Positions 38,946 to 47,100 of a stretch of DNA of 64,000 nucleotides are shown in pieces. The notes beneath the pieces were generated by a model. The model was not told where the DNA came from and did no database searches. It saw nothing but the letters and a program-made list of their open reading frames with translations. How positions within the stretch are numbered: the stretch's first letter is position 1; each line of letters begins with the position of its first letter. Source of the stretch: Chryseobacterium sp. G0186 (GTDB lineage Bacteria > Bacteroidota > Bacteroidia > Flavobacteriales > Weeksellaceae); contig NZ_CP033918.1 of assembly GCF_003815675.1 (NCBI RefSeq), positions 62,001-126,000 of the forward strand. The letters run 5' to 3'. The position numbers and the translations under genes are program-made.

Positions 38946-40325
38946 TTATAAGTAGATCTGGAACTGTACAATGAATTCCCCTTTTGAAGTTGGTTTTTCC
39001 GTAGGATTGGTGTAAACCGGTCTTGTTGAGTACTGGGTGGTGATTTTTGCATGATGTCCGTCTATGAACCAATTGGCTCCCACATCAAACTGAGAAGAAG
39101 ATTTGTCGAATGCCTCAAAGCTTTTATGAGTATATGCTGCAAAAGGCTGTATTCTTATCTTTGGTTTCTCTGCCTGGCTTGGCAATAGTAAACCGGCTTG
39201 TGCGTAGATAATATTACCTGTTCCAATGGTAGGTTGTAGATTTCCGGGACCTGCAATAGCTTTATTTCCGATGAAGTTAGGATCGGATGCTGCAATATTC
39301 ATTGTTCCCAGGTTTCTTATGTAATTAGGCCCGAAGTTGTAGTTGTAATATCCTGCATAGGCAGAAACGGCCATTTTGTTTTTCGCTTCTCCCAACGGAA
39401 TATCAGCAAAGGCATCCACTGCAAAAAGAGTAATGTCGTGTTTTTCAATATTGGAATTCACAGAAGTTCTTGTTCCGTCTGCCTGGTGATAAAAACCTGC
39501 TCCTACATTGAAAACTTTCTTGGTTCCCAGATAAGATCCCACTTTGAAAGGGAGTGTATTCGATTCTTCATCAAGAAATTGATATTCTACATAGCCTGCC
39601 TTGGAGAAACTAGGATTTCCGTTATTGTCTACGGCTACAGCCTTGGACGGATCCGTTACATTCATTGGGGTAAGGTCTGTGGCAAATGGTTTATTTAAGC
39701 TGAAACGGTATTCCAGTTTTCCGTACTTACCTTTTGCAAACATTCCAAGCTGTCTTGCAAACTGATCAGAATTGTCAATCAAAGGCCAGGAAAAAACAGG
39801 AGAGTCTAGTGTAAGGAAGTTCAATGTAGAAGCCATGGTCATACGGGAAAGTCCCATATAGTAATGAAGCCCTGCCCCTAAAGATAAACTGAATTTTCCT
39901 GCTTCTCCAGGTAAAATAACTGCGTACTCATTCCAGGCATCGTGAAAGAACAGTTGAGTTTTCTTTCCGTTTCCATAGCCTCCTGTCCCTGAAGTTCCTG
40001 TAGCACCCCCATTAATGAATGTCTGATTGTTGATTCCAAAATGGAGGAGGATCATGTATCTTTTAGAGATCTGTGCATACGTTAAAGCACGTAACCTTCT
40101 GTTTCCTATGCTCCAGGAGTTGTCTGTAGGTTCCCCTCCAACCATGCTTCCGGGATTCATAGAGGTATTTCTTACCCAAAGTTGGTCCCAGAGAATAAAT
40201 CTGATGAATTTGTCACCTTCAGGATTAAGATTTAATTTCAGTCCGCTGCCGTAATCAGGAGAGCCCTGCGAATACATAGATCCGCTGATTAAGGCTATTC
40301 CAATAAATGTAAGTAATTTCTTCAT
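38946..40325 (-). CDS. Outer-membrane porin-like protein
   Basis: A 459-residue protein with a signal peptide ending near SGSMYSQG (residues 14-21). The body shows alternating hydrophobic/polar beta strands with aromatic girdles and a C-terminal strand ending in QFQIYL, typical of outer-membrane barrels. It most resembles phosphate-selective-porin-like (OprO/P) proteins of Bacteroidota. It lies 77 bases upstream of the MHS transporter on the same strand, so it may be the outer-membrane entry route for that transporter's substrate. The substrate is unknown. Confidence 0.8.
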   Translation of the reverse strand: MKKLLTFIGIALISGSMYSQGSPDYGSGLKLNLNPEGDKFIRFILWDQLWVRNTSMNPGSMVGGEPTDNSWSIGNRRLRALTYAQISKRYMILLHFGINNQTFINGGATGTSGTGGYGNGKKTQLFFHDAWNEYAVILPGEAGKFSLSLGAGLHYYMGLSRMTMASTLNFLTLDSPVFSWPLIDNSDQFARQLGMFAKGKYGKLEYRFSLNKPFATDLTPMNVTDPSKAVAVDNNGNPSFSKAGYVEYQFLDEESNTLPFKVGSYLGTKKVFNVGAGFYHQADGTRTSVNSNIEKHDITLFAVDAFADIPLGEAKNKMAVSAYAGYYNYNFGPNYIRNLGTMNIAASDPNFIGNKAIAGPGNLQPTIGTGNIIYAQAGLLLPSQAEKPKIRIQPFAAYTHKSFEAFDKSSSQFDVGANWFIDGHHAKITTQYSTRPVYTNPTEKPTSKGEFIVQFQIYL

Positions 40326-40541
40326 AAATTATCAATTTTTGGCGTTGTTTTTTGTGAATGCCAAATTGGAATTAATAATTTATTTATGAAAATTTAATAT
40401 ATATTAGTGTTAATAGTATAGTTGAACATTTTTGTTATTGATTATCAGGTGTATAATTTGGTTTGTAGTTTTCTCTTGTGTCTGGCTTTAATACAGCATC
40501 TAACATCTGGAATCCTGTCTCCTGGTTCTTCTCCCCTGATC

Positions 40542-40958
40542 TTATTTCTTAAACCTCTCCCATTTAATCAACATATACTTATCGGCAAATTGAGTAATGA
40601 TAATCCCTGAGTTTTTAATGTTTTCTTCCTTGGCAATGTATTCTATTAATTCATTCTGTTTTAGTATTTTATAAACAGGATGAAATTCAGAATGAGGAGG
40701 TCTTGTGATGTTGTATTTTTTAATCCATGAACTTATGGTGACATGGGAAACCCCAATGATTCTTTCAATCTCACGAAAACTTAACCCCTCCAGATATAAC
40801 TGAAGTGCCTTGGTTACGTAATAATCATCAATTTGTTTTCCCAGTTTTTTAACGGTAAAATAATAGTTGCAGGATTTGCAGTGAAAACGTTGTTTATTGT
40901 TGATGATTCCGCTTTTAACGACTTTATTACCCTTGCATTTTGGACAGGTGTTTTCCAT
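40542..40958 (-). CDS. Zinc-ribbon/helix-turn-helix protein related to the IS1 InsA N-terminus
   Basis: A 138-residue DNA-binding protein. An N-terminal zinc ribbon has cysteine pairs CPKC (near 5-8) and CKSC (near 27-30), spaced as in IS1 InsA. An HTH follows with LSFREIERIIGVSHVTISSWIKKY (about 57-80). The last 50 residues form a small alpha/beta tail with no DDE catalytic motif. There is no second transposase ORF, no terminal inverted repeat and no target duplication, so this looks like a domesticated regulator. It is divergent from the arginine operon, and a pair of direct repeats sits in front of its own start codon. Confidence 0.82.
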   Translation of the reverse strand: MENTCPKCKGNKVVKSGIINNKQRFHCKSCNYYFTVKKLGKQIDDYYVTKALQLYLEGLSFREIERIIGVSHVTISSWIKKYNITRPPHSEFHPVYKILKQNELIEYIAKEENIKNSGIIITQFADKYMLIKWERFKK

Positions 40959-40970
40959 AGCTATATTATT

Positions 40971-41003
40971 TTAGCAAATATATAATAAATTAGCAAATAT
41001 ATA
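40971..41003. promoter_or_regulatory. Candidate operator: two direct repeats TTAGCAAATATATA
   Basis: Two identical 14-base copies begin at 40971 and 40990, 19 bases apart, close to two helical turns. A diverged inverted partner (AAATTTGCCAAA) lies at 41091-41102, over the arg promoter. A 12-base inverted pair (TATATTTTCTTT near 41000 / AAAGAAAATATA at 41075-41086) spans the same spacer. The arrangement fits a dimeric regulator controlling both divergent genes. Confidence 0.6.
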
Positions 41004-41064
41004 TTTTCTTTCAAAGATAATTTTACCTGTATAAATTTTTAAAACAAAAAAAATATCTTTTTTA

Positions 41065-41097
41065 TTTGGTTTTTAAAGAAAATATATTTTAAATTTG
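41065..41097 (+). promoter_or_regulatory. Promoter of the arginine operon
   Basis: TTTG (41065-41068), a 21-base spacer and TAAATTTG (41090-41097) match the Bacteroidota primary sigma consensus exactly. Transcription should start near 41102-41106, leaving a 5' leader of about 15 bases before the ATG at 41119. Confidence 0.8.
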
Positions 41098-41118
41098 CCA
41101 AAAAAATTAGATAAATAA

Positions 41119-41715
41119 ATGGAAATAGAAATTTCCTCATGCGAACATCTAATGTATGTGAGTGAAATACAGCAGGAAATGTATGATTCTGCACAGCGTA
41201 GAGGAACGGGGATCGCAAAACGTTCTATCGAATATTTGAGCAAAAAGATTTCAGAGGGCAATGCTGTGGTAGCTACTGAAAACGGGGAGTGGGTAGGTTT
41301 CTGTTATATAGAGACCTGGTCGCATGGGAAGTTTGTTGCCAATTCAGGATTGATTGTGTCTCCCAAATTTAGGAATGGAGGTGTTGCTACTCAGATTAAG
41401 CATAAGGTTTTCCAATTATCTAGAGAAAAATACCCGGAAGCAAAGGTATTCGGGTTAACAACAGGACTTGCGGTCATGAAAATCAATAGTGATTTAGGAT
41501 ATAAGCCGGTGATTTATTCCGAGCTTACTCAGGATGAAGAATTCTGGAGCGGTTGCAAGAACTGTGTAAACTATGAAATATTAATGAAAAAGGAACGTAA
41601 AAACTGTCTTTGTACAGCCATGTTATTTGTTCCGGACAATATAAAAGAAAATGAGGTTGTGAACAATCAGCCTGAAAATAAATATTATGAAGAAAAAAGT
41701 CATCTTAGCGTTTAG
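41119..41715 (+). CDS. GNAT-family N-acyltransferase, probable first enzyme of arginine synthesis
   Basis: A 198-residue GNAT protein. The acyl-CoA binding region is SPKFRNGGVATQIKHKVFQLS (a variant of the R/Q-x-x-G-x-A motif, near residues 93-113). The N-terminal part covers YVSEIQQEMYDSAQRRGTGIAKRS. It is the promoter-proximal gene of the arg operon and overlaps argG by 29 bases, so expression is tightly coupled. No argA or argJ is seen in the window, so it likely N-acylates glutamate. Because the downstream carbamoyltransferase looks succinyl-specific, succinyl-CoA may be the donor; this is inference. The Cys-rich tail (KNCVNYEILMKKERKNCLC) is unusual. Confidence 0.82.
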   Translation: MEIEISSCEHLMYVSEIQQEMYDSAQRRGTGIAKRSIEYLSKKISEGNAVVATENGEWVGFCYIETWSHGKFVANSGLIVSPKFRNGGVATQIKHKVFQLSREKYPEAKVFGLTTGLAVMKINSDLGYKPVIYSELTQDEEFWSGCKNCVNYEILMKKERKNCLCTAMLFVPDNIKENEVVNNQPENKYYEEKSHLSV

Positions 41716-42883
41716 TGGAGGTCTGGATACTTCCTATTGTGCTAAATATCTTAGTGAGACACTAGGATATGATGTGTATGCCGTTACTGTAAATACCGGA
41801 GGTTTTTCTAAGGAAGAGGAAAAAGAGTTGGAGAGAAAAGCTTTAAACCTAGGGGTGAAGGAGTACAGGTGCGTAGACGCTCAGGAAGACTATTACAATT
41901 CATGTGTGAAGTATTTGATTTTCGGGAATGTCTTGAAGAACAACACATATCCTCTCTCTGTAAGTGCTGAGCGTACAATTCAGGCGCAGGAAATTGCAAA
42001 ATATGCTATTGAAGTAAAGGCAGACTCCATTGCTCATGGAAGTACGGGAGCCGGAAATGACCAGGTTCGTTTTGATCTGATCTTTCAGGTAATGTGTCCC
42101 AATATTGAGATCATTACCCCAATTCGGGATATGGCTTTATCCCGTGAAGAAGAAATTGAGTTTTTGAAGAGTTATGGCTATGAAATGGAATTCCATAAAG
42201 CACAATATTCAGTAAATAAAGGACTTTGGGGAACTTCTGTAGGAGGAAAAGAAACTTTAACTTCTAGAAATTACCTGCCGGAAGAAGCTTTTCCATCGCA
42301 GATTAAAGAAACGCAGCCATCAGAATTGGAGATTGAATTTAAAAATGGAGAAGTGGTTGCAGTAAACGGAGAAAACTTTGATCATTCTGTGTATGCCATT
42401 CAAAAAATAGAAGAATTGGCTTCTGCTTACGGAATTGGGCGTGACATCCACGTGGGAGATACCATTGTAGGGATTAAAGGAAGAGTAGGATTTGAAGCAG
42501 CAGCGGCCTCAGTCATTATCAAGGCGCACCATTTATTGGAAAAACATACGCTTTCAAAATATCAGCAAATGATGAAGTCTCAATTATCCGACTGGTATGG
42601 AAACTGGCTTCATGAAGCATTATTCCTGGATCCTGTGATGAGAAATATTGAATCTTTCTTAGGCGATTCCCAGAAAACAGTAACGGGGAAAGTATTTATA
42701 ACACTTCATCCGTACAGATTTGTTTTAAATGGAATTGAATCCAATCATGATCTGATGTCTGATAAATTCGGAAGCTATGGAGAAGCCAACAGAGCATGGA
42801 CGGGAGATGATGTAAAGGGATATACAAAAATTGTAAGCAATTCTTTAAATATATATCACCAGATTAACCAAAATATCAACTAG
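41687..42883 (+). CDS. argG: Argininosuccinate synthase
   Basis: Joins citrulline and aspartate with ATP in the penultimate step of arginine synthesis. The PP-loop motif is AFSGGLDTSYCAKYL (residues 8-22). Other conserved blocks include AHGSTGAGNDQVRF, GLWGTSVGGKETL and the C-terminal GRVGFEAAAASVIIKAHH region. 398 residues, usual length. The start lies inside the end of the GNAT gene (29-base overlap). Confidence 0.97.
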   Translation: MKKKVILAFSGGLDTSYCAKYLSETLGYDVYAVTVNTGGFSKEEEKELERKALNLGVKEYRCVDAQEDYYNSCVKYLIFGNVLKNNTYPLSVSAERTIQAQEIAKYAIEVKADSIAHGSTGAGNDQVRFDLIFQVMCPNIEIITPIRDMALSREEEIEFLKSYGYEMEFHKAQYSVNKGLWGTSVGGKETLTSRNYLPEEAFPSQIKETQPSELEIEFKNGEVVAVNGENFDHSVYAIQKIEELASAYGIGRDIHVGDTIVGIKGRVGFEAAAASVIIKAHHLLEKHTLSKYQQMMKSQLSDWYGNWLHEALFLDPVMRNIESFLGDSQKTVTGKVFITLHPYRFVLNGIESNHDLMSDKFGSYGEANRAWTGDDVKGYTKIVSNSLNIYHQINQNIN

Positions 42884-42934
42884 TTCCCAAAGGAACAATT
42901 TAATAAAGATAGAACGAGTTCTATTAATGTAAAA

Positions 42935-43900
42935 ATGAAGAAAACAGTAGGAATTGTAGGTGCCAATGGCTATACAGGAAGTGAGTTGATACGCTTACTG
43001 GCTTTTCATCCCCACGTGACATTGAGTTTTTTATATAGTCGTTCAAATTCGGGAACAAGAATTACGGATTTGTACCCGGATTTAACGGCAGTTTGCGAGA
43101 TGGTTTTAACCAATCAGCCTGAGGAAGTTGACATCCTTTTTCTATGTCTTCCTCACAAGGAAAGTCAGAATTGGTTAGTTCAGCATCCTGTTAACGGTGA
43201 AACGCTGGTGATTGATTTAGGAAATGATTTCCGCCTGGATGGAAATTTTGAAAACAGAAATTTTATCTACGGATTACCTGAAATCAATAAAAAACAACTG
43301 AAAGGTTCAAAAAGTATTGCGAATCCTGGATGTTTTGCCACTGCGATTCAGTTAGCGCTGTTGCCACTGGCAGAAAAAGGATTGCTGGATGAGGTGTTTA
43401 CTACAGGAATTACGGGTTCTACAGGAGCCGGGCAATCTTTACAGCCAACCACTCATTTTACCTGGAGAAATGATAATGTATCAGCTTATAAAACGTTGAC
43501 CCATCAGCATGTGGATGAGATTCTCCAACAGTTGATTTCATTAAATAATAAAGAAGTAACCCTGAATTTTGTTCCATGGAGAGGAGATTTTGCAAGGGGA
43601 ATTTTTACAAGCTCTACCGTGAAAACAAATCTAGAGCTTGAGGAGATAGAACAATTGTATCAGGATTTTTATGCAGAGGAACCCTTTGTTACCGTAAGTG
43701 AAAAGGCAATGGATTTAAAGCAGGTTGTCAATACCAATCGCTGTGTGATTCAGATTGAAAAGAGTGGAAATGTTGTCGTTATTCACTCAGCGATTGACAA
43801 TTTGTTAAAAGGAGCTTCAGGCCAAGCCGTACAGAATATGAATCTTGCGATGGGCTGGGAAGAAAATGCAGGTTTGAATTTAAAGCCGATTGCGTTCTGA
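42935..43900 (+). CDS. argC: N-acetyl-gamma-glutamyl-phosphate reductase
   Basis: NADPH-dependent reduction of N-acylglutamyl phosphate to the semialdehyde. The Rossmann motif is GIVGANGYTGSELIRLL (6-22), and the catalytic cysteine lies in SIANPGCFATAIQLAL (near C133). GSTGAGQ, part of the substrate-binding block, follows. 321 residues, typical of the short ArgC type. It follows argG after 51 bases. A spacer of 136 bases with a tandem-repeat block precedes argD. Confidence 0.95.
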   Translation: MKKTVGIVGANGYTGSELIRLLAFHPHVTLSFLYSRSNSGTRITDLYPDLTAVCEMVLTNQPEEVDILFLCLPHKESQNWLVQHPVNGETLVIDLGNDFRLDGNFENRNFIYGLPEINKKQLKGSKSIANPGCFATAIQLALLPLAEKGLLDEVFTTGITGSTGAGQSLQPTTHFTWRNDNVSAYKTLTHQHVDEILQQLISLNNKEVTLNFVPWRGDFARGIFTSSTVKTNLELEEIEQLYQDFYAEEPFVTVSEKAMDLKQVVNTNRCVIQIEKSGNVVVIHSAIDNLLKGASGQAVQNMNLAMGWEENAGLNLKPIAF

Positions 43901-44008
43901 TGAAGAATGTACAAAGTAAAAAGTATTAATGAGGTAAGAGGTTGCAGGTAATAGACTACAGCAGAATGGAAAACAAATAGGTGCCATAGCTGAATCTTTA
44001 CCCTGTCA

Positions 44009-44034
44009 ACCATCAACTAACAACTATCAACTAA
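44009..44034. repeat. Degenerate short tandem repeat before argD
   Basis: Three imperfect copies of an ATCAACTAA-like unit fill the 26 bases immediately before the argD start codon, so they would lie in the translation-initiation region of the mRNA. Confidence 0.55.
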
Positions 44035-44036
44035 AA

Positions 44037-45176
44037 ATGAATTTATTCAACGTATATCCATTATTTAATATAAATCCGGTTAAAGCTCTGGGGTCTTTTC
44101 TTTGGGATGATAAAGGAGAAAAGTATCTTGATTTTTACGGTGGTCACGCAGTAATTTCTATTGGGCACAACCATCCGTATTATCAGAATAAGCTTAAAGA
44201 GCAATTGGAAAAAATCTCTTTCTACTCAAACTCTGTTCAGAATGAATTGCAGACTGAACTGGCAGATAAATTAGGAAAACTTTCAGGGTATGAAGACTAT
44301 AACCTTTTCCTTTGTAATTCAGGGGCGGAGGCCAATGAAAATGCTTTGAAGCTGGCTTCTTTCCATAACGGAAAAAGCAAGGTTCTTTACTTTTCAGGTT
44401 CTTTCCATGGGCGAACGTCAGCCGCAGTTTCTGTAACAGATAACCCAAAAATTGTTGCACCGGTTAACTTTTCAGAAAGATTTATCAAATCAGAATGGAA
44501 CAATGTAGAACAGCTTGAAGAAACTTTCGCTGTACATGGAAACGAAATTTCTTCTATAATCATTGAGGGAATCCAGGGTGTTGGAGGAATTATGATCCCA
44601 ACTGCTGCATTTTTATCTAAAATTAAAGAATTGTGTGATAAATACGATGTTGTTTTGATTTTGGATGAAGTACAGTCTGGATATGGAAGAAGCGGATATT
44701 TCTTTGCCCACCAGGAATTCGGAGTAGAAGCGGATATCATTACTACAGCAAAAGGAATGGGGAATGGTTTCCCGGTTGGCGGAGTTCTGATCAGTCCGAA
44801 ATTTCAGGCAAGCAATGGCTTGTTGGGAACTACTTTTGGAGGAAATCACTTAGCTTGTGCCGCTTCAATTGCCGTTCTGGATGTGATGAAAGATGAAAAT
44901 CTTATCGAAAATGCTCAGAAAATGGGCGAGTATATTGAAAGTGAAATTAAAGATTTACCACATATCAGATCAATCCGAAGGAAAGGATTGATGATTGGAA
45001 TAGAACTCGACAGGGACTGTTCAGAAGTAAGGAAAAACTTACTGTATGATCATCATATTTTCACAGGAAACTCGAATGATAAAAGTGTTCTGAGGATTCT
45101 TCCCGCACTGAATATCAGGAAAGAGGAAACTGATCTTTTCATCAATGCCCTGAAAACGGTATTGGAGAATATTTAG
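44037..45176 (+). CDS. argD: Acetylornithine (or succinylornithine) aminotransferase
   Basis: A class III PLP aminotransferase of 379 residues that converts N-acylglutamate semialdehyde to N-acylornithine. Signatures: SGAEANENALKLA, HGRTSAAVSVT, ILDEVQSGYGRSG with the pyridine-N aspartate, and the PLP lysine in TTAKGMGNGFPVGG. Placed between argC and argF', which is the biosynthetic order. N-acyl group preference (acetyl or succinyl) is not readable here. Confidence 0.93.
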   Translation: MNLFNVYPLFNINPVKALGSFLWDDKGEKYLDFYGGHAVISIGHNHPYYQNKLKEQLEKISFYSNSVQNELQTELADKLGKLSGYEDYNLFLCNSGAEANENALKLASFHNGKSKVLYFSGSFHGRTSAAVSVTDNPKIVAPVNFSERFIKSEWNNVEQLEETFAVHGNEISSIIIEGIQGVGGIMIPTAAFLSKIKELCDKYDVVLILDEVQSGYGRSGYFFAHQEFGVEADIITTAKGMGNGFPVGGVLISPKFQASNGLLGTTFGGNHLACAASIAVLDVMKDENLIENAQKMGEYIESEIKDLPHIRSIRRKGLMIGIELDRDCSEVRKNLLYDHHIFTGNSNDKSVLRILPALNIRKEETDLFINALKTVLENI

Positions 45177-45203
45177 GATAAAAGGACAAAATTGTAACAT
45201 AAT

Positions 45204-45229
45204 CTTTGTCATTCCGTAGGAATCTAAAC
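45204..45229. repeat. Copy of the TTGTCATTCYG dispersed repeat
   Basis: Twenty-six bases that match the reverse complement of 52965-52990 with a single difference (C for T). It lies between argD and argF'. Because it ends just before 45234, the first ATG of the argF' frame is inside repeat-derived sequence and is unlikely to be the real start. Confidence 0.75.
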
Positions 45230-45275
45230 AAAAATGTTTAGCCTAGTATTTAATATGTCTTTAAAATCAATTCAA

Positions 45276-46232
45276 ATGAAAAATTTTACCGCTGTAAGTG
45301 ATGTAGAAAACTTACAGGAAATCATAAAAAAAGCTTTACAGATCAAAGCAAATCCCCTTTCGGAAACAGAAAAGGGAAAAGGAAAAACAATAGGACTTGT
45401 ATTTTTAAACTCAAGCCTGAGAACGCGTTTAAGCAGCCAGATTGCAGCACAAAACCTAGGATTAAATGTATTGACACTAAATGCAGCACAGGAAGCCTGG
45501 AATCTTGAATTTGCTGACGGTGCAGTGATGAACGGAGATACTGTTGAACATATCAAAGATGCCATTGAAGTGTTGAATCAATATTGTGATATTATCGCAG
45601 TACGTTGCTTTGCGGGAATGAAAAGTAAGGAAGATGATGTGAATGAAAGTATTCTCAGTCAATTTGAAAAGCATGCAAAAGTTCCTGTTATTTCCCTGGA
45701 ATCTGCAACCCGTCACCCTTTGCAAAGCCTTGCAGACTGTATCACCATCACAGAAAACTGGCAAAAAGAACATAAACCAAAAGTAGTTTTAACCTGGGCG
45801 CCACACATTAAACCGATTGCCCATGCTGTAGGAAATTCCTTTGCAGAATGGATGCAGGAAATGGATGTAGAATTAGTGATCGCCAACCCTGAGGGATATG
45901 ATTTGGATAAAAACTTTACCAAAGAGGTAAAAGTAATCCACGATCAGGATGAGGCGCTAAAAGATGCAGACTTTATCTATGTGAAAAACTGGTCTTCCTT
46001 TGATGATTATGCTGCAATGCCGGAAGTGAAAGGAGACTGGATGCTGACGAATGAAAAACTGGCCAATACCAATCAGGCAAAGGTAATGCACTGCCTTCCT
46101 GTTCGTCGTAATGTAGAGTTAAGTGATGAAGTAATGGACGGAGAAAACTCCATCATCTATCAACAGGCAAAGAATCGTATTTTCTCGGCACAGGCTGTGT
46201 TCAGTGAAATATTAGATACGATAAAAGGATAA
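45276..46232 (+). CDS. argF': N-acylornithine carbamoyltransferase, probably N-succinylornithine-specific
   Basis: Transfers the carbamoyl group to N-acylornithine. The ATG at 45276 (MKNFTAVSDVENL) is chosen over 45234 because it aligns with the Bacteroides fragilis protein start; the earlier ATG follows directly on a dispersed repeat. This gives 318 residues. The carbamoyl-phosphate motif is FLNSSLRTRLSSQ (44-55 region, replacing the usual STRT). HCLPVRRNVE is the acylornithine-type version of the HCLP loop. Residue 90, in NGDTVEH, is Val; the equivalent Pro90 (B. fragilis) or Glu92 (Xanthomonas) decides succinyl versus acetyl specificity, and Glu-to-Val gives succinyl specificity in published work. 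Confidence 0.93.
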   Translation: MKNFTAVSDVENLQEIIKKALQIKANPLSETEKGKGKTIGLVFLNSSLRTRLSSQIAAQNLGLNVLTLNAAQEAWNLEFADGAVMNGDTVEHIKDAIEVLNQYCDIIAVRCFAGMKSKEDDVNESILSQFEKHAKVPVISLESATRHPLQSLADCITITENWQKEHKPKVVLTWAPHIKPIAHAVGNSFAEWMQEMDVELVIANPEGYDLDKNFTKEVKVIHDQDEALKDADFIYVKNWSSFDDYAAMPEVKGDWMLTNEKLANTNQAKVMHCLPVRRNVELSDEVMDGENSIIYQQAKNRIFSAQAVFSEILDTIKG

Positions 46233-46305
46233 AAGCAAAGTTCCAATGTGTAATAAGCGTTTTGAATGATAAAAATAAAACGCATGTAATTAAATCTTTA
46301 ACCCT

Positions 46306-47100
46306 ATGAAACAGAAAATATACATCATAAAAATAGGCGGAGCCCTCATTGATGATGAACGATTGCTGGATCAGTTTTTAGAACAGTTTTCCGAAATAAA
46401 AGAAAAGAAAATCCTTGTTCATGGCGGAGGGAAGTTAGCTACAGAATTGGCTGCTAAACTTGGCTTGGAGCAAAAGATGATCAACGGAAGGAGGATTACA
46501 GATAAAGATACATTGGATATTGTAACGATGGTATATGCAGGGGGAATCAACAAAAATGTAGTTGAAAAATTGCAGCAGAAAAAATGTAATGCCATTGGGT
46601 TTTCCGGTGCAGACGGGAATTTGATTAAGGCTAAAAAAAGAGAACACCCTGAAATAGACTTTGGATTTGTAGGAGACATTGACAAAAAAAGTGTGAATAA
46701 GAAACTGCTTTCCAAATTGCTTAAACTGGATCTGGTTCCCGTATTTTCTGCCATTACCCACGATAAAAAAGGAAACCTTTTCAATACCAATGCAGATACC
46801 ATTGCATCAGTGATGGCGCAGGCTTTATCTTCTAAATATGAAGTTGAGTTATTGTACTGCTTTGATAAAAAAGGCGTATTGGAAAATGTAGAGGATCCCG
46901 AATCCCTTATTAAAAGTATTTCTGAAGAGAATTTTACCGCTTTAAAAGAAGAGGGAAAATTACACAAAGGGATTCTACCCAAACTTGAAAATGCTCTTGG
47001 AGCGATAAAGAATAATGTAAATAAGGTGTTTCTGATTAAGGAAACCGAATTGAAAAATCATATAGAGAATCATCATGCAGGAACTGAAATCTGTTTATAA
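46306..47100 (+). CDS. argB: N-acetylglutamate kinase
   Basis: Phosphorylates N-acylglutamate; an amino-acid-kinase fold of 264 residues. The lysine motif IIKIGGALIDD (7-17), the glycine-rich VHGGGKLATELAAKLG (39-54) and the distal NTNADTIASVMAQALSS block are intact. It lacks the N-terminal helix found in arginine-inhibited hexameric ArgB, so feedback inhibition may be absent or different. It overlaps the next gene by 26 bases. Confidence 0.94.
   Translation: MKQKIYIIKIGGALIDDERLLDQFLEQFSEIKEKKILVHGGGKLATELAAKLGLEQKMINGRRITDKDTLDIVTMVYAGGINKNVVEKLQQKKCNAIGFSGADGNLIKAKKREHPEIDFGFVGDIDKKSVNKKLLSKLLKLDLVPVFSAITHDKKGNLFNTNADTIASVMAQALSSKYEVELLYCFDKKGVLENVEDPESLIKSISEENFTALKEEGKLHKGILPKLENALGAIKNNVNKVFLIKETELKNHIENHHAGTEICL

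Noticed and set aside
40542..40958. Intact IS1-family insertion sequence
   Set aside because: Only an InsA-like N-terminal half is present. There is no InsB or DDE catalytic domain, no terminal inverted repeats and no target duplication.
45234..45275. Earlier start codon for argF'
   Set aside because: The ATG at 45234 directly follows a dispersed repeat copy and adds 14 residues absent from the family. The ATG at 45276 aligns with known starts.
45537..45572. Glu98 (in AIEVL) as the acetylornithine specificity residue
   Set aside because: I first took this Glu as the counterpart of Xanthomonas Glu92. Counting from the aligned start puts the specificity position at residue 90 (Val), eight residues earlier.
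46419..46982. Long antisense open frame (187 codons) opposite argB
   Set aside because: It lies entirely over a well-supported argB, has no start context, and shows the Ser/Phe/Leu-rich composition of a shadow frame.
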